Shown piece after piece: positions 55,045-63,977 of a DNA stretch of 64,000 nucleotides. The translations under genes and the position numbers were made by a program. Source of the DNA: Peptoniphilus obesi ph1. Lineage in GTDB: Bacteria > Bacillota > Clostridia > Tissierellales > Peptoniphilaceae. The notes beneath the pieces were generated by a model that saw nothing but the letters and a program-made list of their open reading frames with translations, did no database searches and was not told where the DNA came from. Position 1 is the stretch's first letter; each line of letters starts with the position of its first letter. The stretch is taken from NCBI RefSeq assembly GCF_000311865.1, contig NZ_HE978581.1:156549-220548 (forward strand), read 5' to 3'.

Positions 55045-55739
55045 AGTATGACCTCCATAATAGCTATTGCAATATATGGACAAAAAGCTATTTGATCTTT
55101 TCTTTTCTTATATCCACTAGCTACAAAAATAAGGGAGAAAACTGCAGCGACAATAAAACTATTTCTAAGAATTATAAATGCTTGGAATAAATCACTTGCA
55201 AAAAATCCAGAAACAGCTCCCAATATTACATCTCCAATTCCCATTGCTCCACTAAATTTGTATATTAAGTAATAAATAGCAAGTAAAAATAGGCTTGCTA
55301 TAATAGGTCCTCTAATTTCTAAAGTATTTATGTATTTATAAATTAATTCAAGAAAAAATACAAGATATGCATCTAGACTATAAATATATTTAAATCTTAT
55401 ATCAGTAAAAGCTATCAAGATTAAAAGATAGGCTTGCAAAATTCTCAAAGAAAAATTTAACCCAAGACCATATTTTTTATAGATAATTAAACTTATTATT
55501 CCAGTAAAAATTTCAATTAAAAATATAGAAAAATCTATCTTTTCATTACAATCTTGGCATCTTCCCTTGAGAAAAATATAGGAAAAAATTGGTATATTAT
55601 TATAAAATTTTATTCTTTTCCCGCAACTTTCGCATTCCGATCTTCCAAATAAAAATGATTTTATATTATCTCTTCTACTAATAAAGGCCCCCATACAGGA
55701 GCCCATTATTGCACCAATTATAAAAATTAAATAAATCAT
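55041..55739 (-). CDS. Prepilin peptidase
   Basis: PilD/GspO-family aspartic protease that cleaves and methylates prepilins. The 232-residue membrane protein has an N-terminal cytosolic loop with two CxxC pairs (CESC near 36 and CQDC near 60) that form the zinc module of bifunctional enzymes. The protease Asp residues are in FTDIRFKYI near 112 and GIGDVILG near 168. About eight membrane helices fill the rest. It overlaps the pilin gene by 4 bases and the pilM-like gene by 4, so the operon is tightly coupled. Confidence 0.92.
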   Translation of the reverse strand: MIYLIFIIGAIMGSCMGAFISRRDNIKSFLFGRSECESCGKRIKFYNNIPIFSYIFLKGRCQDCNEKIDFSIFLIEIFTGIISLIIYKKYGLGLNFSLRILQAYLLILIAFTDIRFKYIYSLDAYLVFFLELIYKYINTLEIRGPIIASLFLLAIYYLIYKFSGAMGIGDVILGAVSGFFASDLFQAFIILRNSFIVAAVFSLIFVASGYKKRKDQIAFCPYIAIAIMEVIL

Positions 55740-56110
55740 TTGCTATCATCAGGAACTAATTTGTCGCCCTCTAATTTTAAAAGTCCTGGCTTTACAGTTA
55801 TCTCCTGATTATCTCCAACGCTTATAGTAAAATCGTCATTTGTATAAGCCTTGGCTGGCTTTGGTGGCTTACCTTCAAAATAATCAGAAAGTTCATCTAT
55901 GCTTATGCTAGATACTTTTTCATCTTCATGTTCCATTAAATATAAAATGGATGCATTTTTTATTTCTTTAACATTTAAGTTATGCGCAGCCAGTTGAGCA
56001 TTTAAATTAGATTTTTTAAATCTTGGCAAAGCTATTGAAACAAGTATTAATATAATTGCTATAACGATTACGAGTTCTACCAAGGTAAAAGCTTTTAATT
56101 TTCTTTTCAT
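55736..56110 (-). CDS. Type IV pilin-like protein
   Basis: A 124-residue prepilin. The leader MKRKLKA is short and basic; the cleavage site reads KA/FTLVELVIVIAI, with Ala rather than the usual Gly at -1 but the canonical Phe and Glu5 after it. The hydrophobic N-terminal helix spans residues 8-30. The C-terminal domain is small, with an unusual Pro/Lys stretch (GKPPKPAKAY) near 85. Only one pilin is present in this operon, so this may be the major subunit or a pseudopilin. Confidence 0.9.
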   Translation of the reverse strand: MKRKLKAFTLVELVIVIAIILILVSIALPRFKKSNLNAQLAAHNLNVKEIKNASILYLMEHEDEKVSSISIDELSDYFEGKPPKPAKAYTNDDFTISVGDNQEITVKPGLLKLEGDKLVPDDSK

Positions 56111-56125
56111 GTTACCTCCTTAAGG

Positions 56126-57307
56126 CTAAATGGTATTAATTAAATCAAACATAGGCATGGCTATTGATATTACGATAAATCCAACAATTACGGCTAAGAT
56201 TAATATCATAATTGGTTCAAAATATGAAATAAATTTTTCTTGTTTTAATTCTAGTTTATATTCATAGTATTCAGAAATTGAATCCATTATTTCTAATATA
56301 TTAGAAGACTCTTCTCCTGTTTTTATCATAGATATATCAAAATCAGAAAAAATCTTAGAGCTTTTTAATGATTCTGATAAAGATAAACCCTCATATATAT
56401 CTTGTCTTACTTTTTGTAAATCCTTATTTAGACTTTCATTTTCATTAGAATCAGCTATTATTTCAATGGCTCTTGCAGTCGTTAAATTTGACTTTAATAA
56501 AAATCTCATCATATTTACAAAGTTTGATATTAAAAATATCCTATATAAATCAAATTTAAGTTTTAACCTTTCTATAAATGACTTGCCCTTATTTGAATTA
56601 AAGTAAACAAGCAAGGCTAGAATTATAGCAATAAATATAGAAGAAACTATAAAAAAATTATCTCTTATAAATCTTGAAAATCCAAGCAAAATCCTAGTTA
56701 AAAAAGGCAGTTGCATTGAAGAATCTCTAAAAACTTCTTCAAAACTTGGCAAAATATTAAAAACTAAAAAGTTTAAAATAAGAAAAGTTACAAGGATCAA
56801 AATAATTGGATAAATTAAAGCATTTTTAATTTTTTGTTCAAAAATAACTTTATTTTTATAAAATTTAGAAAGGTTATTTAAAACCTCAGGTAAATTTGAT
56901 GAATTTTCTCCAACCTCTACCATATTAGTTACGAGCTTTGGAAAAGATCCGCTAGCATCCAGGCTCTTGCTTAGATTTTCTCCAGAAATGATTTCTTTAT
57001 GTATATCTGCAATAATTTTTTGTCTTTTATTGCTATAACTATCTTTTAGTAGAGAAATTGCTTGGTCAATTGGGATTTTTGATTTTAATAATATGTATAG
57101 TTGATAGAGAAATATATGTAGATTTTTATCATTAAAGGCTTTTGAAAATAATACTATGTCTTTATTTAAAATGTTTGCTTCTGATATTTTAACTGGTCTG
57201 TAGCCTAAATCTCTAATTTTTAAAGCTGCATGACTCTTATCGCTAGCATCAATTTGGCCTCTTAACTCTTTTCCATCAGAGGATAGGGCCTTGTATTTAT
57301 AAATCAT
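56126..57307 (-). CDS. Type II secretion/pilus inner-membrane platform protein (PilC/GspF family)
   Basis: PilC/GspF is the polytopic platform protein on which the pilus assembles. The 393-residue protein has the family N-terminus YKALSSDGKELRGQIDA, two related cytosolic domains each followed by membrane helices (about 165-185, 215-235, 360-385), and the GspF motif LSKSLDASGSFPKLVTNMVEVGE near 115. Its start overlaps the pilB stop by 4 bases. The two-helix-domain repeat and length match the family. Confidence 0.94.
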   Translation of the reverse strand: MIYKYKALSSDGKELRGQIDASDKSHAALKIRDLGYRPVKISEANILNKDIVLFSKAFNDKNLHIFLYQLYILLKSKIPIDQAISLLKDSYSNKRQKIIADIHKEIISGENLSKSLDASGSFPKLVTNMVEVGENSSNLPEVLNNLSKFYKNKVIFEQKIKNALIYPIILILVTFLILNFLVFNILPSFEEVFRDSSMQLPFLTRILLGFSRFIRDNFFIVSSIFIAIILALLVYFNSNKGKSFIERLKLKFDLYRIFLISNFVNMMRFLLKSNLTTARAIEIIADSNENESLNKDLQKVRQDIYEGLSLSESLKSSKIFSDFDISMIKTGEESSNILEIMDSISEYYEYKLELKQEKFISYFEPIMILILAVIVGFIVISIAMPMFDLINTI

Positions 57308-58749
57308 TTTTCACCTATTGTCATGATGTTTTTGTAAACTTCATCAAGCGATGTGCTTCCTTCTTTTAGCATTTCTTTCATGGATTCCTTTAAGCTAATA
57401 AGTCCTTCTTCTTTGCAAAGTCTTTTAAATTCTATAAGTCCCATGCCTGAATTTATAGCTTCTTTTAATCTATCATTTAAAAGAAGAATTTCATATACTG
57501 CTATTCTTCCTGTGTAACCCATGTCGCACTTACCGCAAGATCCTGGTTTATATATATCCATAGTTTCGTCATAAAGCTCAACATATTTTCTTTCTTTTAC
57601 TTTGCAATCACACAATTTTCTGACAAGTCTTTGAGAAATTACTCCTATAAGCCCAGCTGAAATTAAATATTCCTCTACTCCAATATCTTTTAACCTATAT
57701 ACGGCGGAAGGTGAATCGTTGGTATGTAAACTACTTAAAACTAATCTGCCGGTTATAGATGCTCTAAGAGCTGTCCTTGCTGTTTCTTGGTCTCTAATTT
57801 CCCCAACCATGAGTTTGTCTGGGTCAAGCCTTAAAATAGATTTTAATCCTAGATTAAAATCCAAGCCTCTTTCTTCGTTAATTTCTATTTGATTAAAGCC
57901 TTCTACCTTGTATTCGACTGGATCTTCAACAGTCATAATATTAATCTCTGGACTTTTTAATTCTTTTAAAAGAGTTATAAGAGTTGTAGATTTTCCACTT
58001 CCAGTCGGTCCAACACTAAGAATTAGTCCGCTTGGTTGCCTTATAAGTTTACTCACAAGTTCTGCATTTCTTCCCTGCAAACCTATTCCTTGTCTAGTTA
58101 ATTCAACATTGTCCCTGTTTAAAATCCTAAGAACTAGTTTTTCAGAATAAATTGTTGGAACTACTGCAACTCTTATATCTATATTTTTTCCATCTTTTTT
58201 GTAGCTAAAGCTTCCATCTTGTGGAATATTTCTCACTGTATAATCTAGCTTAGCTAAAACTTTTATCCTATTTATTAAAATATTACTAAGAGACCTATCA
58301 AGTTTTAATAAATCTCTTAGTATTCCTTCAATTCTAATCCTAACAAGGGAAGCTCCATCAACTGCATCAAAATGAATATCTGATGCCTTGTTTGCTATTG
58401 CATAGTCTAAAAGGTAATTCACTAGCCTTATAATCTTTGAATCATTATTTTCAAAACCTTGTCTTTTATTTAAAATTTTCTCGTCAGAAAAATCATCAAT
58501 TATCGATTTGATATTTGATATATCTGTTTTAGAATAATATTTTTGCCTCAAATCATATAAGTCTTTGCTAGAACATTCTTTAAATTCTATATTCTTCTTG
58601 GTCAAGACCTTTAAGGCTTCTTTTGTGTTAGAAGAATATTTATCTGTCCAAAAAATCATCTTATCTTGGTCAAACTTATATGGAACAATCCTATATTTTA
58701 TAGATAATTCTTTGTTTATTTCCTGCTCAATATTATTTTTCTGAATCAT
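57304..58749 (-). CDS. Pilus assembly ATPase (PilB/GspE family)
   Basis: Hexameric ATPase that powers pilin polymerisation. From the ATG at 58749 (AGAGAG upstream) it has 481 residues. The N-terminal ~145 residues form a reduced N1 domain. The motor domain has P-loop GPTGSGKSTTLIT near 250, the Asp box, MVGEIRDQETART near 320 and the LHTND His box. A zinc-binding tetracysteine follows (CDCKVK then CGKC, about 385-415). Only one pilus ATPase is seen; a PilT retraction ATPase is absent. A longer start at 58779 lies inside topA and is less likely. Confidence 0.93.
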   Translation of the reverse strand: MIQKNNIEQEINKELSIKYRIVPYKFDQDKMIFWTDKYSSNTKEALKVLTKKNIEFKECSSKDLYDLRQKYYSKTDISNIKSIIDDFSDEKILNKRQGFENNDSKIIRLVNYLLDYAIANKASDIHFDAVDGASLVRIRIEGILRDLLKLDRSLSNILINRIKVLAKLDYTVRNIPQDGSFSYKKDGKNIDIRVAVVPTIYSEKLVLRILNRDNVELTRQGIGLQGRNAELVSKLIRQPSGLILSVGPTGSGKSTTLITLLKELKSPEINIMTVEDPVEYKVEGFNQIEINEERGLDFNLGLKSILRLDPDKLMVGEIRDQETARTALRASITGRLVLSSLHTNDSPSAVYRLKDIGVEEYLISAGLIGVISQRLVRKLCDCKVKERKYVELYDETMDIYKPGSCGKCDMGYTGRIAVYEILLLNDRLKEAINSGMGLIEFKRLCKEEGLISLKESMKEMLKEGSTSLDEVYKNIMTIGEK

Positions 58750-60814
58750 TTTCTTTCTCTCTGTAGTTGCACTTGTCATTGCTGCATTTTATTTGCTTGC
58801 CCTGTCTCGAATTAAATTTAGTCAATATACTTCCACAAACTGGGCATTTTCTATCAATTGGTTCATTCCAACTTACAAAATCACATTTTGGATAATTTGA
58901 GCAACCATAAAATTTTCTACCCTTTTTCGTTCTTTTAATAACTATATCCCCATCGCACTTAGGACAAGCAACATCTATCTTTTCAACAAGTGGTTTTGTA
59001 TTTCTACAATCAGGAAAACCTGGACAAGCTAAAAACTTACCATATCTTCCCATTTTTATGACCATGTTTCTTCCACATTTTTCACAAACTATATCAGTTT
59101 CTTCATCTCTGATTTCAACTTTTTGTATGTTTTTCTCAGCAACATCAAGATCTTTTTTTAGTTTTTCGTAGAAGTTTGCTATTAAGTCTTTCCAGTACAT
59201 TTCTCCATCTGCAACTTTGTCTAAACTATCTTCCATATTTGCAGTAAATTCTTCATTAATTAGGTCTTTAAAGTTTTTATACAAAACTTCATTTACTGTC
59301 AAACCAAGCTCAGTTGGAGTAAGTCTTTTTTCATCAACCACTACATAATACCTAGATAATAAAGTAGATATTATTGGCGAATATGTCGATGGTCTGCCAA
59401 TTCCAAGCTCTTCTAATTTTTTAATTAAAGAAGCCTCGTTATACCTAGCTGGTGGTTGTGTGAAATGTTGGGTTTTATCTATTGATTTTAATTTCACTTG
59501 TTCATTAACTTCTAAGTCTGGCAAAATATTATCCTTATCTTTTGTGTAATCATAGACTTTTAAAAATCCATCAAAGATAATTTGTGATCCACTAGATTTA
59601 AAGATTTCATTATTATTTAAAATCTCCAAATTAATTGTTGCATATACTGCATTTGCCATTTGAGATGCCACTGTTCTTTTCCAAATCAAATTATAAAGCT
59701 TGTACTCATCCTTTGATAAGGAGTCTTTAATTTGAAAAGGTGTTCTAAATACATCAGTCGTTCTTATACATTCGTGAGCATCTTGTATCTTTTTATCGGT
59801 TTTTTTGACATAGCTTGAGCCTAGATACTCTTTACCAAAGTTATCTTTTATATAAGAAGATATTTGAGCCTTAGCTTCGTTTGATATCCTTGTTGAGTCG
59901 GTTCTCATGTAAGTTATTAATCCGACTTGACCTTCTTTTGGAATACTTATACCTTCATAAAGCTTTTGAGCTATCATCATAGTTTTTCTACTAGAAAAAT
60001 TTAATTTCCTAGATGCTTCCTGCTGCAAGGTTGAAGTAGTAAATGGATTGTAAGATTTCTTTTGTCTTTTACCTTTCTTTAAATCCGATATTACAAACCT
60101 ATCTTCATCAATCCTGTTTAAAATATCTATAGCTTCTTTTTCAGTCTTTATATCAACTTTTACTTTACTACCATTTTCTATCCGGCCATAATAATTAGCT
60201 TCAAAACTCTTTCTTGATTTTTTAAGAATAGCTTCTATTGTCCAGTACTCTTCTGTTATAAATTCGCTAATTTCTTGCTCTCTATCACATATAATTTTTA
60301 AAGCTACTGATTGAACCCTACCGGCTGATAATCCATTTTTTATCTTGCTCCAAAGTAGTGGACTTATTTTATAACCAGTTAACCTATCCAAGACTCTTCT
60401 AGCTTGTTGTGCATCGACAAGGTCTTTGTCTATCTTTCTTGGATTTTTCATTTCTCTTTTTATAGTATCCTTTGTAATTTCGTTAAATGCTACCCTGGAA
60501 TTACTTTCTGGATCTATATCTAGTATTTTCCCTAAATGCCAAGAAATTGCCTCTCCCTCTCTATCAGGGTCAGTTGCAAGAAAAATCTTATCAGCATTTT
60601 TTGCTTCCTTCTTCAATTCTTTAATTATTGGGCCTTTGCCTCTGATATTAATATATTCAGGTTCAAAATTATTTTCTATATCTATAGCTAATCTGCTTTT
60701 TGGTAAATCTCTAATGTGACCAACAGAAGCCATAACTTTATAATTTCTACCTAACATTCTCTTAATAGTTTTCGCTTTAGTTGGAGATTCAACTATTACT
60801 AAATTTTTAGCCAA
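58733..60814 (-). CDS. topA: DNA topoisomerase I
   Basis: Type IA topoisomerase that relaxes negative supercoils. The 693-residue protein has the Toprim domain (LVIVESPTKAKTI at the start, TDPDREGEAIS near 75), the catalytic Tyr in GLITYMRTDSTRIS near residue 290, and three C-terminal zinc ribbons (about 575-690), each with four cysteines in the CxxC pairs (e.g. CEKCGRN and CPGFPDC). The normal Firmicutes length is about 690, so it is intact. It overlaps pilB by 17 bases and may share the upstream promoter of that operon, an unusual link between topA and pilus genes. Confidence 0.97.
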   Translation of the reverse strand: MAKNLVIVESPTKAKTIKRMLGRNYKVMASVGHIRDLPKSRLAIDIENNFEPEYINIRGKGPIIKELKKEAKNADKIFLATDPDREGEAISWHLGKILDIDPESNSRVAFNEITKDTIKREMKNPRKIDKDLVDAQQARRVLDRLTGYKISPLLWSKIKNGLSAGRVQSVALKIICDREQEISEFITEEYWTIEAILKKSRKSFEANYYGRIENGSKVKVDIKTEKEAIDILNRIDEDRFVISDLKKGKRQKKSYNPFTTSTLQQEASRKLNFSSRKTMMIAQKLYEGISIPKEGQVGLITYMRTDSTRISNEAKAQISSYIKDNFGKEYLGSSYVKKTDKKIQDAHECIRTTDVFRTPFQIKDSLSKDEYKLYNLIWKRTVASQMANAVYATINLEILNNNEIFKSSGSQIIFDGFLKVYDYTKDKDNILPDLEVNEQVKLKSIDKTQHFTQPPARYNEASLIKKLEELGIGRPSTYSPIISTLLSRYYVVVDEKRLTPTELGLTVNEVLYKNFKDLINEEFTANMEDSLDKVADGEMYWKDLIANFYEKLKKDLDVAEKNIQKVEIRDEETDIVCEKCGRNMVIKMGRYGKFLACPGFPDCRNTKPLVEKIDVACPKCDGDIVIKRTKKGRKFYGCSNYPKCDFVSWNEPIDRKCPVCGSILTKFNSRQGKQIKCSNDKCNYREKENDSEK

Positions 60815-60882
60815 ATTTACACTCCCTAACTTTTTTCTATAAACATATTCATAATATCAATTAATCTTTAACTCTTCAACTT

Positions 60883-60928
60883 AAAAAAATAAAGATATCA
60901 ATTATCTTATTAGATAATCAATATCTTT
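60883..60928 (-). terminator. Terminator at the end of the CNNM/CorC gene
   Basis: A long imperfect stem (AAAGATATTGATTATC/GATAATTGATATCTTT, two mismatches) overlaps the stop codon of the upstream gene and is followed on the minus strand by ATTTTTTT. It separates the CNNM gene from topA. Confidence 0.75.
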
Positions 60929-62249
60929 TGTCCTTTTTAGCTTCTTCTGTTAGTTCAAGATTTGTACTTAAAATTTTCTTATCTTTAACTTTCATTTCCG
61001 ATAATATGCAGCCTTCTATATTTAGTTTTAAATTTTTTGAAATGTTAGTCTTTGGTATATAGCCCAGTTTTTCTATAATTAAACCAGAAATAGTCTCGTG
61101 CTTATCAGAATTTAAATTAATATTTAACTGATTATTTACATCATCTATAGTCATGGCACCGTCTACTATATAATTATTATCTTTAATTTTTTTAATGGCG
61201 GGATAATCATAGTCATACTCGTCTTCTATTTCTCCAACTATTTCTTCCACTATATCCTCAACTGTTACCATTCCAGAAAATCCACCATATTCATCTATTA
61301 GTAATGCAATATAATTTTTACTTGATTGCAAATCTTTTAAAAGTATATCTATTTTCTTTGTCTCAGGAACAAAATAAGGTGTTTTCATAATATTTTCTAA
61401 CTTAATTGGCTCATAGTTATTTTTATCATATTCAACAAAAAGATCTTTTATATATAAGACACCTATAATATTGTCAGTATTATCTTTATATACAGGCATC
61501 CTAGAATATCCAGATTTCAAAATTTCTGAGATCATTTCAGTGCTAAATTCATCTATATCAATCATATAAATCGATGTTCTTGGAGTCATTATTTCATAAG
61601 CAAGTTTGTCATCAAAGTCCATGATATTAACAATCATTTTCTCTCCAGTAGAATTTATAACTCCTGCTTGCTGAGATACCCTTATATAACTTTTTAATTC
61701 TTCCTCAGATATTTTCTCCTCTACATCTTCAGAATATTTGCCTAACAATTTTAGTACAAATATTGTTGAAACAGAAAGCAATTTAACAAATGGGAAAAAT
61801 AATTTAGAAACATATTTAATTATATAACTTGACCTAATAGCAACCTTCTCTGGATCTTTAAGTGCAATCCTTTTTGGTACAAGTTCTCCTAATACAAGAG
61901 TTATATAAGATAGCAAAAAGGTAACAAGCACAAACGATATAGTTTTTGCATATGGAATTCCAAAATTATATAAACTATTTCCTAAAACTTGAGAAACACT
62001 AAGTGCAGCTGATCCAGATGAGAAAAATCCGGCAAGTGTTATAGCTACTTGAATTGTTGATAAAAACCTAGTTTGATCCTCTGTAATAGAAAGCAAAGTT
62101 TCAGCTCTCTTATCGCCTTTTTCAGCTTTTTCCTTTATTTTATTTTTATTCGCTGAAACCATTGCCATTTCAGCAGAAGCAAAAAAACCATTAATTATAA
62201 TAAGTATTAAAATTAAAATAAATTTGGGCCACAAGGCTCCCTCTTCCAT
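60918..62249 (-). CDS. CNNM/CorC-type transporter-associated protein (hemolysin family)
   Basis: A 443-residue membrane protein with DUF21 (CNNM) transmembrane domain at the N-terminus (four helices, about 5-160), two CBS domains (about 205-330, including MTPRTSIYMIDIDEFS), and a C-terminal CorC/HlyC transporter-associated domain ending near residue 425. Homologues are linked to Mg2+ or Co2+ efflux and are misnamed hemolysins. AGGAGGT precedes the ATG at 62249. It is a single-gene unit with its own extended -10 promoter, divergent from the DUF4230-like gene. Confidence 0.93.
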   Translation of the reverse strand: MEEGALWPKFILILILIIINGFFASAEMAMVSANKNKIKEKAEKGDKRAETLLSITEDQTRFLSTIQVAITLAGFFSSGSAALSVSQVLGNSLYNFGIPYAKTISFVLVTFLLSYITLVLGELVPKRIALKDPEKVAIRSSYIIKYVSKLFFPFVKLLSVSTIFVLKLLGKYSEDVEEKISEEELKSYIRVSQQAGVINSTGEKMIVNIMDFDDKLAYEIMTPRTSIYMIDIDEFSTEMISEILKSGYSRMPVYKDNTDNIIGVLYIKDLFVEYDKNNYEPIKLENIMKTPYFVPETKKIDILLKDLQSSKNYIALLIDEYGGFSGMVTVEDIVEEIVGEIEDEYDYDYPAIKKIKDNNYIVDGAMTIDDVNNQLNINLNSDKHETISGLIIEKLGYIPKTNISKNLKLNIEGCILSEMKVKDKKILSTNLELTEEAKKDKRY

Positions 62250-62278
62250 AAAAATACCTCCTAATTTTAATAAATTAT

Positions 62279-62287
62279 ATTATATCA
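62279..62287 (-). promoter_or_regulatory. Extended -10 promoter of the CNNM/CorC gene
   Basis: TGATATAAT on the minus strand, about 30 bases upstream of the ATG, matches the extended -10 consensus. Confidence 0.5.
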
Positions 62288-62310
62288 ATTATAAATAAAT
62301 TTATCTATGT

Positions 62311-62340
62311 TTTATAAACTTCATTATTTTATAGTATAAT
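62311..62340 (+). promoter_or_regulatory. Promoter of the DUF4230-like gene
   Basis: TTTATA and a perfect TATAAT are separated by 18 bases, 31 bases before the ribosome binding site of the downstream gene. Confidence 0.4.
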
Positions 62341-62363
62341 TTAAATAAGTTGAAATACAAGTT

Positions 62364-62972
62364 TTGTACAAAGGAGGAATTACTATATTAAAATTCTCTT
62401 ATAAAAAATTTTCTTTACTACTTTTTGTAATTTGTATATTTTTATTTTTAGGACTTTCCCTTAGACCTAAAGAAAAAACAGAAATTGATTCAAACATAAT
62501 AAAGAATAAGTTGGTATCAGTCCAAGAATTAACAACAGTAAAATACAATTATACAAATATGGGTCAATTTGAAAATTCAAATACTTTTTATGGATATAAA
62601 ATTCCTTTTACTTCAAAGAAATTTATAATCTCATATGATGGAAGTGTAAATATCGGTGTAAATCTTGCTGATATGGATGTTACTATAGATTCAAATAAAA
62701 TAAAAATCAAGCTAGACCATGCTAAAATACTTAGTCATGAAATTTATGAGGATTCTTTAAAAATATTTGATGAACAGAACTCTATATTTAATCCTATCAG
62801 GTTAGAAGATTATAACAATTTTTCAAAAAGCCAAAAAAAGAAAATCGAAAATGAAATTATTGAAAAAGGTTTGTTAGAAAAAGCTGATGAGAAAACAAAA
62901 AAGGCAATTTATGATATTTTAAATATTGATGACTTGCTAGAAAAGTATAGTTTAGAAATTGAATTCAAGTAA
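62364..62972 (+). CDS. DUF4230-like membrane-anchored protein; start codon unusual
   Basis: A protein of about 200 residues with one N-terminal membrane helix (FSLLLFVICIFLFLGLSL) after a short basic segment and an extracytoplasmic domain containing LVSVQELTTVKYNYTNMGQFENS and a C-terminal helical part. The pattern fits DUF4230 proteins of unknown function. A strong AAGGAGG at 62371-62377 has no ATG, GTG or TTG at useful distance; the codon seven bases later is ATA (62385), followed by LKFSYKK. The only conventional start is TTG 62364, upstream of that ribosome binding site. I report 62364 but consider 62385 likely. Confidence 0.7.
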   Translation: MYKGGITILKFSYKKFSLLLFVICIFLFLGLSLRPKEKTEIDSNIIKNKLVSVQELTTVKYNYTNMGQFENSNTFYGYKIPFTSKKFIISYDGSVNIGVNLADMDVTIDSNKIKIKLDHAKILSHEIYEDSLKIFDEQNSIFNPIRLEDYNNFSKSQKKKIENEIIEKGLLEKADEKTKKAIYDILNIDDLLEKYSLEIEFK

Positions 62973-62974
62973 TT

Positions 62975-63010
62975 AAAAAAACTCTAAGTTTAAAAACTTA
63001 GAGTTTTTTA
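62975..63010 (+). terminator. Bidirectional terminator between the DUF4230-like and NlpC/P60 genes
   Basis: A stem of about 16 bp (AAAAAACTCTAAGTTT/AAACTTAGAGTTTTTT) with a short A-rich loop, with A on one side and T on the other, between two converging genes. Confidence 0.88.
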
Positions 63011-63030
63011 TGTAACCTAATTTAATTTTA

Positions 63031-63906
63031 TTATAATACTCTTGTTGCATTTACATATCTAGTGTCATAATAGTTTTCGCTAAGTTTTGAAACAATTACT
63101 TTCTTTTGACCACTAGAAGAATGAACAAATTCTCCGTCTCCCATATAAATTCCTACATGAGAAACACCATTACCACTTGTGTTAAAGAAGATTAAATCTC
63201 CTGCTTGTAAATCTGATCTTGAAACTTGTTTACCGTATTTTGATTGTTCAGAAGATGTTCTTGGTAAGTTAATTCCTAATTGATTTTTATAAACTGCATA
63301 TATTAAACCTGAACAGTCATAACCATCTTTACCAGTATCTCCATAAACATATGTAGAACCTAATTTATCTAATGCTAGATCAACAGCTTCTTTGGCTTGT
63401 CCACTAGCTTTTATTTCATAATTTTTAGTATCTTTATTGTCTTTCTTTTCTACTTTAACTTCTTCTTTTGTTTTATTTTCAGAAGTTAATTCTAAACATA
63501 ATAAAGAAACATTTCCTTTAACTCCGTCTGAAGTTTTAGCTAGTATGTAGCCATTACCCATCGAAATTTCTTCTAGCTCTTCTCCAATAAATAAATTTCT
63601 AACAATTTCATTTTTATCATTTTTTATTGAAGTACTTTTTATAACTTTATATGTTCTAGTAACTTTTTCTGTAAGTTGAACTTTCGTATGTGGTACTGTG
63701 ACTTTTGCACTACCTTTTTCCACTAGATATCCTTTATCTGATGAATCAATTATTTTGGCTTCTTCTCCAGTTTCAAAATAAATTTTATTACCACTGTATG
63801 TAGTTTGAGCATGATCAGCTATAAATATACCAGTATCCTTTAATCCAAATAGTGAAACTAAACAAAGGATTAGCACTGATAAAGAGCTTTTACATTTCTT
63901 ATCCAA
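63031..63906 (-). CDS. NlpC/P60 peptidoglycan endopeptidase with SH3-like domains
   Basis: A secreted cysteine peptidase of 291 residues that cuts peptidoglycan stems. A signal peptide (about 8-30) is followed by two SH3-like modules (about 40-150) and a Lys/Glu linker. The NlpC/P60 domain (about 175-290) has the catalytic Cys in YDCSGLIYAVYK near 200 and the His in HVGIYMGDGEFVHS near 250. The start is TTG 63906, eight bases after AAGGAG; an in-frame GTG three codons upstream overlaps that ribosome binding site. Confidence 0.95.
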   Translation of the reverse strand: MDKKCKSSLSVLILCLVSLFGLKDTGIFIADHAQTTYSGNKIYFETGEEAKIIDSSDKGYLVEKGSAKVTVPHTKVQLTEKVTRTYKVIKSTSIKNDKNEIVRNLFIGEELEEISMGNGYILAKTSDGVKGNVSLLCLELTSENKTKEEVKVEKKDNKDTKNYEIKASGQAKEAVDLALDKLGSTYVYGDTGKDGYDCSGLIYAVYKNQLGINLPRTSSEQSKYGKQVSRSDLQAGDLIFFNTSGNGVSHVGIYMGDGEFVHSSSGQKKVIVSKLSENYYDTRYVNATRVL

Positions 63907-63948
63907 GATAAACACTCCTTATTTAATGTTCTTATATTTTCTTTTTAA

Positions 63949-63977
63949 ATTATAACAAAATAGTTACAAAAAATCAA
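63949..63977 (-). promoter_or_regulatory. Promoter of the NlpC/P60 gene
   Basis: TTGATT and a perfect TATAAT are separated by exactly 17 bases on the minus strand, about 43 bases upstream of the start. The remaining bases to the window edge hold nothing else that I can identify. Confidence 0.75.
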
